18,415 nt of DNA, taken from an uncultured Collinsella sp. (lineage in GTDB: Bacteria > Actinomycetota > Coriobacteriia > Coriobacteriales > Coriobacteriaceae). The notes under the pieces were generated by a model. That model ran no database searches. It had not been told where the DNA came from and was given only the letters and a program-made list of their open reading frames with translations. The stretch covers positions 1 to 18,415 of the forward strand of contig URYU01000017.1 in assembly GCA_900552155.1 (NCBI GenBank), in the 5' to 3' direction. The translations under genes and the position numbers were made by a program. Every line of letters begins with the position of its first letter. Position 1 is the stretch's first letter. Below, one piece after another: positions 15,127-18,415 of this stretch.

Positions 15127-15861
15127 ATGGAAACGGTTAGCGGCAATCTTGCCTCGGCGCTCAGGATCGAGCCGGACATTACCGCGATTATCGGCAGCGG
15201 CGGCAAGTCGACCTTGCTAAAGACGCTGGGTCTTGAGCTTATGCGCGCTGGCGGCCGCGCGCTCCTCTGCACCACCACGCATATGTTCCCCGTCGCCGGC
15301 GTGCCGTGGGACGGGTCGAGCCGTCGCCTGGACGCCGCGCCTTGGAAGCCGGGCGCCTCGCATGTCCCCGGTTGCACCTGCGAGGCATGCGCGGGCATGA
15401 GCCGCGGAAGTATCTGCCAGGCGGGTGTTTTGGACCCGGAGACGGGCAAACTCTCCTCCCCTGCCGAGCCGCTCGACCAGCTGGCGCAACGCTTTGACTA
15501 CGTCCTGGCCGAGGCGGACGGCAGCAAGCGGCTCCCGCTCAAGGCCCACGCCGCCTGGGAGCCGGTGATTCCCTCTGGCACGGCCAACATCGTCTGGATC
15601 GTCGGCGCCTCAGGGCTCGGCAAGCCCATCAACGAAGCCGTCCACCGCCCCGAGCTCTTTTGCGAGCGTTGCGGCTGCGAGCCCACCGACACTGCCACGC
15701 CCGAGCGCGTCGCCCAGGTGCTCAATGCCGAGATGCAGGCGCTGGGACTCAGCACCGCACGCATCATGCTCAACCAAGTCGGCACGCTCAGCGACCCCAC
15801 GATGGCCGACCGCTTCGAGGCAGCTCTCGACCGCCCCGTCGTCGCCAGCAGCCTCAAGTAG
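15127..15861 (+). CDS. yqeC: YqeC, putative selenium-dependent hydroxylase accessory protein (P-loop)
   Basis: Small P-loop protein that co-occurs with yqeB and selenium-dependent molybdenum hydroxylases. The 244-aa product shows ITAIIGSGGKSTLLKTLG, with the P-loop at 23-29, TTTHM (49-53), the family signature EADGSKRLPLKAHAAWEPVIP (129-149), and NQVG near the end. Two Cys clusters are notable: Cys83/85/88 with Cys97, and Cys179/182/184. They could hold a metal and are not part of the family motifs I recognise. ATG at 15127 has only a weak GGCGGTG ribosome site. It is the only plus-strand gene in this module. Its stop region overlaps the 3' end of the convergent hydA frame by 8 nt (15854-15861). 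Confidence 0.88.
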   Translation: METVSGNLASALRIEPDITAIIGSGGKSTLLKTLGLELMRAGGRALLCTTTHMFPVAGVPWDGSSRRLDAAPWKPGASHVPGCTCEACAGMSRGSICQAGVLDPETGKLSSPAEPLDQLAQRFDYVLAEADGSKRLPLKAHAAWEPVIPSGTANIVWIVGASGLGKPINEAVHRPELFCERCGCEPTDTATPERVAQVLNAEMQALGLSTARIMLNQVGTLSDPTMADRFEAALDRPVVASSLK

Positions 15862-17338
15862 CCGGCCCCATCTCCTCAGTTGCGGTGTAAAAAGGACAGT
15901 TTTGACGCCCCACAGGCGCAAACATTGCGGATGTAACCGCAACAGAGGGGGGGGCACGGCAGCGTTTGGGGGAGAGGGGGGGCGAGAGAACGGGGAGGGC
16001 TCCGGTGGGCTCGCCATCGCGCGCCACCAGCACGCCGTTCACAAACACGGCCTTGGCGCGGCCATGTGCCTCAAAGCCCTCGAGCGGCGTGTAGTCCACG
16101 GCCTGATGCTGCGTCGCGGCGCTGATCGTCCAACGCGCGCAAGGATCCCACACGCACACATCGGCATCGGCACCCTCGGCAAGACAGCCCTTGCGCGGGT
16201 ACATGCCAAACACGCGCGCCGGGTTCTCGCTCATCAAGCGGCAGAGGTCCTCGGGTCCCAGCTGTCCCTCAAAGCTCGTGGCAATCGCGACGGGACGATG
16301 CTCCACGCCGGGCCCGCCGTTGGGAATCGCGCGGAAATCGTCGCGCCCGCGGTCCTTTTGCCCGTGCAGGTTAAAGCTGCAATGATCGGTCGCAATCGTA
16401 TCGATCTCGCCGGCCACAAGCGCCTCGCGCAGTGCCGCACGGTCACCGGCATGGCGCAGCGGCGGGCTCATCACGTACTTGGCGCCCGCAAAGCCGTCCT
16501 CGCCCTGCTCCAGATAGCAGGTGTCGTCAAGCATCAGATATTGGGGGCAGGTCTCGACATAGATATTCTTCTGCCCGCGCGCTTTGGCAGCACGAATGGC
16601 CCCGAGCCCCAACTTGGTCGAAAGGTGCACCACGTTGACTGGGGCGTCGCCGGCCAGGTGCGCCAGATACAGCAGGCGGCTCACGGCTTCGGCCTCACAC
16701 ACGTCCGGGCGGCTGAGCGCATGCCCCTCGGGCCCATGAATCCCCTGCTCGTACACGCGCTTCTGCAGCTCATTCACCAGCGTACCGTTCTCGCAATGCA
16801 CGCACAGTATGCCGCCAATACGCTTGAGCTCCTCGAGCACCTCGAGCGTCTCGGCATCGTCCAGGCGCAAATGATCGTAGGCAAAGTAGGTCTTAAACGA
16901 CGATACGCCCGCCTCGCGCATAGCCGAAAGATCGGCGCGGTTGCGTTCATTCCACTCGGCGAGTGCCATATGAAAGGCGTAGTTGGCCGTGCAGGTTCCG
17001 TCGGCACGGCGATGCCACTCGGCCAAGGCATCGGGCATGGTCACGCCGCGATCAGCCGTCGCGTAGTCCACGATGGTCGTCGTACCGCCGCAGGCAGCCG
17101 CACGCGTACCGGTCTCAAAGCTATCGGCCGTCCAATCCATGCCAGTCCAGCACTGCATGTGCGTGTGGCCGTCGATAAAGCCGGGGAACACCCAACAGTC
17201 GGTGGCGTCCTGGACGGTATCGCCCTCGCCCGGCTCGATTGCCGCGGCAATCCGCACAATCTTATCGCCCTCCATGGCAAGATCGGCGCGGCGAAGCCCC
17301 TGGGGCGTCACGAGCGCGCCGTTTTTGATGATGATCAT
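15854..17338 (-). CDS. hydA: Dihydropyrimidinase/hydantoinase-type cyclic amidohydrolase with aberrant C-terminal tail
   Basis: Hydrolyses cyclic amides (dihydropyrimidine or hydantoin rings) to ureido acids; in ygeW-type clusters the E. coli counterpart is HyuA/YgeZ. The TIM-barrel metal site is intact: His58 and His60 (GHTHMQ), the lysine to be carboxylated at 149 (SSFKTY), His181 (CVHCENG), His238 (VVHLST) and Asp318 (ATDHCSF). ATG at 17338 with AAGGAG that overlaps the mocA stop, so it is coupled to mocA. The family norm is about 455-465 aa; here the frame runs to 494. After DGEPTG (446) the usual short basic tail is replaced by a Pro/Ser-rich low-complexity stretch. It is encoded by C-tracts and, for residues about 465-487, by the 67-bp repeat element. 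Tail function is doubtful; enzyme identity is solid. Confidence 0.9.
   Translation of the reverse strand: MIIIKNGALVTPQGLRRADLAMEGDKIVRIAAAIEPGEGDTVQDATDCWVFPGFIDGHTHMQCWTGMDWTADSFETGTRAAACGGTTTIVDYATADRGVTMPDALAEWHRRADGTCTANYAFHMALAEWNERNRADLSAMREAGVSSFKTYFAYDHLRLDDAETLEVLEELKRIGGILCVHCENGTLVNELQKRVYEQGIHGPEGHALSRPDVCEAEAVSRLLYLAHLAGDAPVNVVHLSTKLGLGAIRAAKARGQKNIYVETCPQYLMLDDTCYLEQGEDGFAGAKYVMSPPLRHAGDRAALREALVAGEIDTIATDHCSFNLHGQKDRGRDDFRAIPNGGPGVEHRPVAIATSFEGQLGPEDLCRLMSENPARVFGMYPRKGCLAEGADADVCVWDPCARWTISAATQHQAVDYTPLEGFEAHGRAKAVFVNGVLVARDGEPTGALPVLSPPLSPKRCRAPPSVAVTSAMFAPVGRQNCPFYTATEEMGPAT
15878..15944. repeat. 67-bp palindromic repeat element, copy 2 (inside the hydA 3' coding end)
   Basis: Same length and layout as the element at 13090-13156: 25-nt arms and a 17-nt spacer. 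By direct comparison the left arms match at 21 of 25 positions, the right arms at 19 of 25 and the spacers at 10 of 17, about 75 per cent overall. The internal palindrome is more decayed here, although the outer 8 nt (GTTGCGGT with ACCGCAAC) still pair. It begins 17 nt after the yqeC stop and lies within the hydA reading frame. Confidence 0.78.
15947..15982 (-). repeat. Homopolymer G/C tracts in the hydA 3' end
   Basis: Plus-strand G8 (15947-15954), G5 (15968-15972) and G7 (15976-15982) lie within 36 nt. They read as C-tracts in hydA codons about 453-464. Such runs are prone to slippage in replication and sequencing and would change the tail frame. Confidence 0.8.
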
Positions 17339-17347
17339 TATTGCTCC

Positions 17348-17962
17348 TTATTGATTGATGCAGTTGGCCACGCGATCAAAATACGAGCAGGCGGCGATAT
17401 GCTCCGTTATGCGCTGCTGTCCCTTGGCGGTATCGACGTCCCACAGCTCGTAGGCACGCGCCTCGACCAGCACCACGTCGGTACGGTCCTTGAGGATCGA
17501 ACCGCCGCCGTCCTTGCCCTCAAGACACATAAGTGCATCGAACAGTTCCGCCGGAAAGAGCACCGGGCTCGAAGGCTCACCGTTGCACGCAAGACGCACC
17601 GGATGTTTGCGGCCACACTCGTCAAACGCACGAACCATAGCCTCAAAAGAACCCGAACTCACGAGCGGCTGGTCGCCCGGCAAAAAGAGGCAACCTTTCC
17701 AGTTGCGTTCGACTCCCCATGAAAGGCCCGCACGGACGCTTTCGCTGCGCAGCTCGCCATCGTGCAGCACGCACGGGCAATGCTTGTCCTCGCAAATCTG
17801 AGCGACCTCGGGCCACCGCGTCGAAACCACGACGTCAAAGCCCCGGGGAACCGAATCGATGGTCCGGGCAATCAGCGGCTCGCCATAGATATCGGCAAGC
17901 ATCTTGTTAGAGCCAAACCGCTTGCCCTCGCCCGAAGCCATAATGACGCATCCAAGTTTCAT
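17348..17962 (-). CDS. mocA: MocA/MobA-like nucleotidyltransferase (molybdenum cofactor cytidylyltransferase type)
   Basis: Transfers a nucleotide to molybdopterin cofactor; in this gene context the cytidylyltransferase MocA (E. coli YgfJ) is the likely counterpart, giving the cytosine dinucleotide form used by Mo hydroxylases. The 204-aa protein has the GT-A-like N-terminus MKLGCVIMASGEGKRFGSNKM with the nucleotide-binding loop (8-22), PGDQP with Asp97, and the C-terminal WDVDT (174-178) typical of MobA-like enzymes. The loop reads ASGEGKRFG rather than the usual LAAGxSxRMG. I chose ATG at 17962 because GGGAGGT lies 6 nt upstream. The stop is shared with the hydA ribosome site. Specificity for CTP rather than GTP is inferred from context only. 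Confidence 0.82.
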   Translation of the reverse strand: MKLGCVIMASGEGKRFGSNKMLADIYGEPLIARTIDSVPRGFDVVVSTRWPEVAQICEDKHCPCVLHDGELRSESVRAGLSWGVERNWKGCLFLPGDQPLVSSGSFEAMVRAFDECGRKHPVRLACNGEPSSPVLFPAELFDALMCLEGKDGGGSILKDRTDVVLVEARAYELWDVDTAKGQQRITEHIAACSYFDRVANCINQ

Positions 17963-18049
17963 GGTGATACCTCCCCTGAAACCATCGTACCCATAACTCG
18001 CGCCGCGGGCATCCACATCGAAAGCGCTTATCCCGCACGCCCACGATGC

Positions 18050-18089
18050 AAAAAGGGGGCACCCCGCCGGTTGGCAGAGCGCCCCCTTT
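18050..18089 (-). terminator. Rho-independent terminator after ygeW
   Basis: On the minus strand a 17-bp stem (18073-18089 with 18052-18068, three G-U pairs, 4-nt loop) is followed by five Ts. It lies 23 nt after the ygeW stop and separates ygeW from mocA-hydA, which therefore needs its own promoter between 17963 and 18050. I see no clear one there. Confidence 0.88.
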
Positions 18090-18112
18090 ACATGGCTTAC
18101 CTCAGCCCGGCT

Positions 18113-18415
18113 TTAGGCCTGGAGCCAACGGGCGGTGTTACGCTCGTCGAGGGCCTTGAGGGTAGCGGCGGGATCGGCAACCTTCTGCAAGAACATCATG
18201 GCAGCGATGGCGTACGGCTTGTAGCTGGCCTCCTTGTACATGCCCACGCGGTGCATGTCGAAGACGTCGGCGTTAACCTCGCCGTGCTCGCAGGAGACAC
18301 CGGAGATGTCGGCGGGCAGCGGGTGCATAAAGATGGTGTCCTGGCCGTTGGCGGTCTTCTCCATGAGTTCGGTCGTGGAGCACCAGTCCTGATGTGTGGC
18401 GTTCTGGGCTAGCAG
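18113..18415 (-). CDS. ygeW: YgeW-type knotted carbamoyltransferase, C-terminal part (gene continues beyond the window)
   Basis: The last 100 codons are visible, open from the window edge to TAA at 18113-18115. The sequence reads DWCSTTELMEKTANGQDTIFMHPLPADISGVSCEHGEVNADVFDMHRVGMYKEASYKPYAIAAMMFLQKV. MHPLPADI matches the HxLPA loop that binds carbamoyl phosphate and substrate in aspartate/ornithine carbamoyltransferase relatives. The SCEHGEV...YKEASYKPY block is characteristic of YgeW, whose natural substrate is unproven; allantoin or purine-derived ureido compounds have been proposed. In E. coli ygeW heads the cluster with ygeX, ygeY, hyuA, yqeABC and mocA, the same gene families found beside it here. 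A terminator follows at 18050-18089. Confidence 0.88.
   Translation of the reverse strand: MLAQNATHQDWCSTTELMEKTANGQDTIFMHPLPADISGVSCEHGEVNADVFDMHRVGMYKEASYKPYAIAAMMFLQKVADPAATLKALDERNTARWLQA

Noticed and set aside
15725..17722. 665-codon plus-strand open frame
   Set aside because: Antisense to hydA and mocA, both with intact catalytic motifs. No ribosome site or recognisable domain.

Overview
The window reads as a high-GC chromosomal segment from an anaerobic gut actinobacterium, most likely a Coriobacteriia member close to Collinsella. This rests on GC-rich codon use, Lys/Ala-rich ribosomal protein tails, the spc/alpha ribosomal gene order, and an E. coli ygeW/ygfK-type selenium-molybdenum purine-catabolism gene set beside it. 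The genus is inference; there is no rRNA in the window.

Left end (1-2220). A Thr/Gly/Pro-rich C-terminal coding tail, preceded by an in-frame stop, runs rightward into a strong terminator at 283-325. Facing it on the minus strand are argR with its own terminator (361-400) and a diverged GT2-like glycosyltransferase.

Centre (2221-12862), all minus strand. Transcription order is rplE, rpsN (zinc type), rpsH, rplF, rplR, rpsE, rpmD, rplO, secY, adk, map, infA, rpmJ, rpsM, rpsK, rpsD, rpoA, rplQ, then a near-perfect terminator (3081-3111), then truA. This is the spc-alpha cluster, but it starts at rplE. The usual upstream genes (rplX, rplN, rpsQ and the S10 operon) are absent. A 227-nt unique stretch with a candidate promoter lies immediately upstream of rplE. 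Several inter-gene gaps hold strong hairpins without U-tracts, which look like processing or regulatory sites.

Right part (13090-18415). This is an accessory module for molybdenum hydroxylases and anaerobic purine/hydantoin catabolism: xdhC and yqeB (minus), yqeC (plus, divergent from yqeB), a cyclic amidohydrolase hydA and a mocA-like nucleotidyltransferase (minus, coupled), and the 3' end of ygeW (minus). Together they would mature and insert a selenium-dependent Mo cofactor (yqeB, yqeC, xdhC, mocA) and process ureido/cyclic amide intermediates (hydA, ygeW). The hydroxylase subunits themselves are not in the window.

Two related 67-bp palindromic repeat elements lie in this part, one between xdhC and rplE and one between yqeC and hydA. 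The second forms part of the hydA reading frame and gives HydA an unusual C-terminal tail. I found no tRNA, rRNA, CRISPR array or transposase. The points most worth a second look are the split ribosomal operon, the 67-bp element pair and the element-encoded HydA tail.
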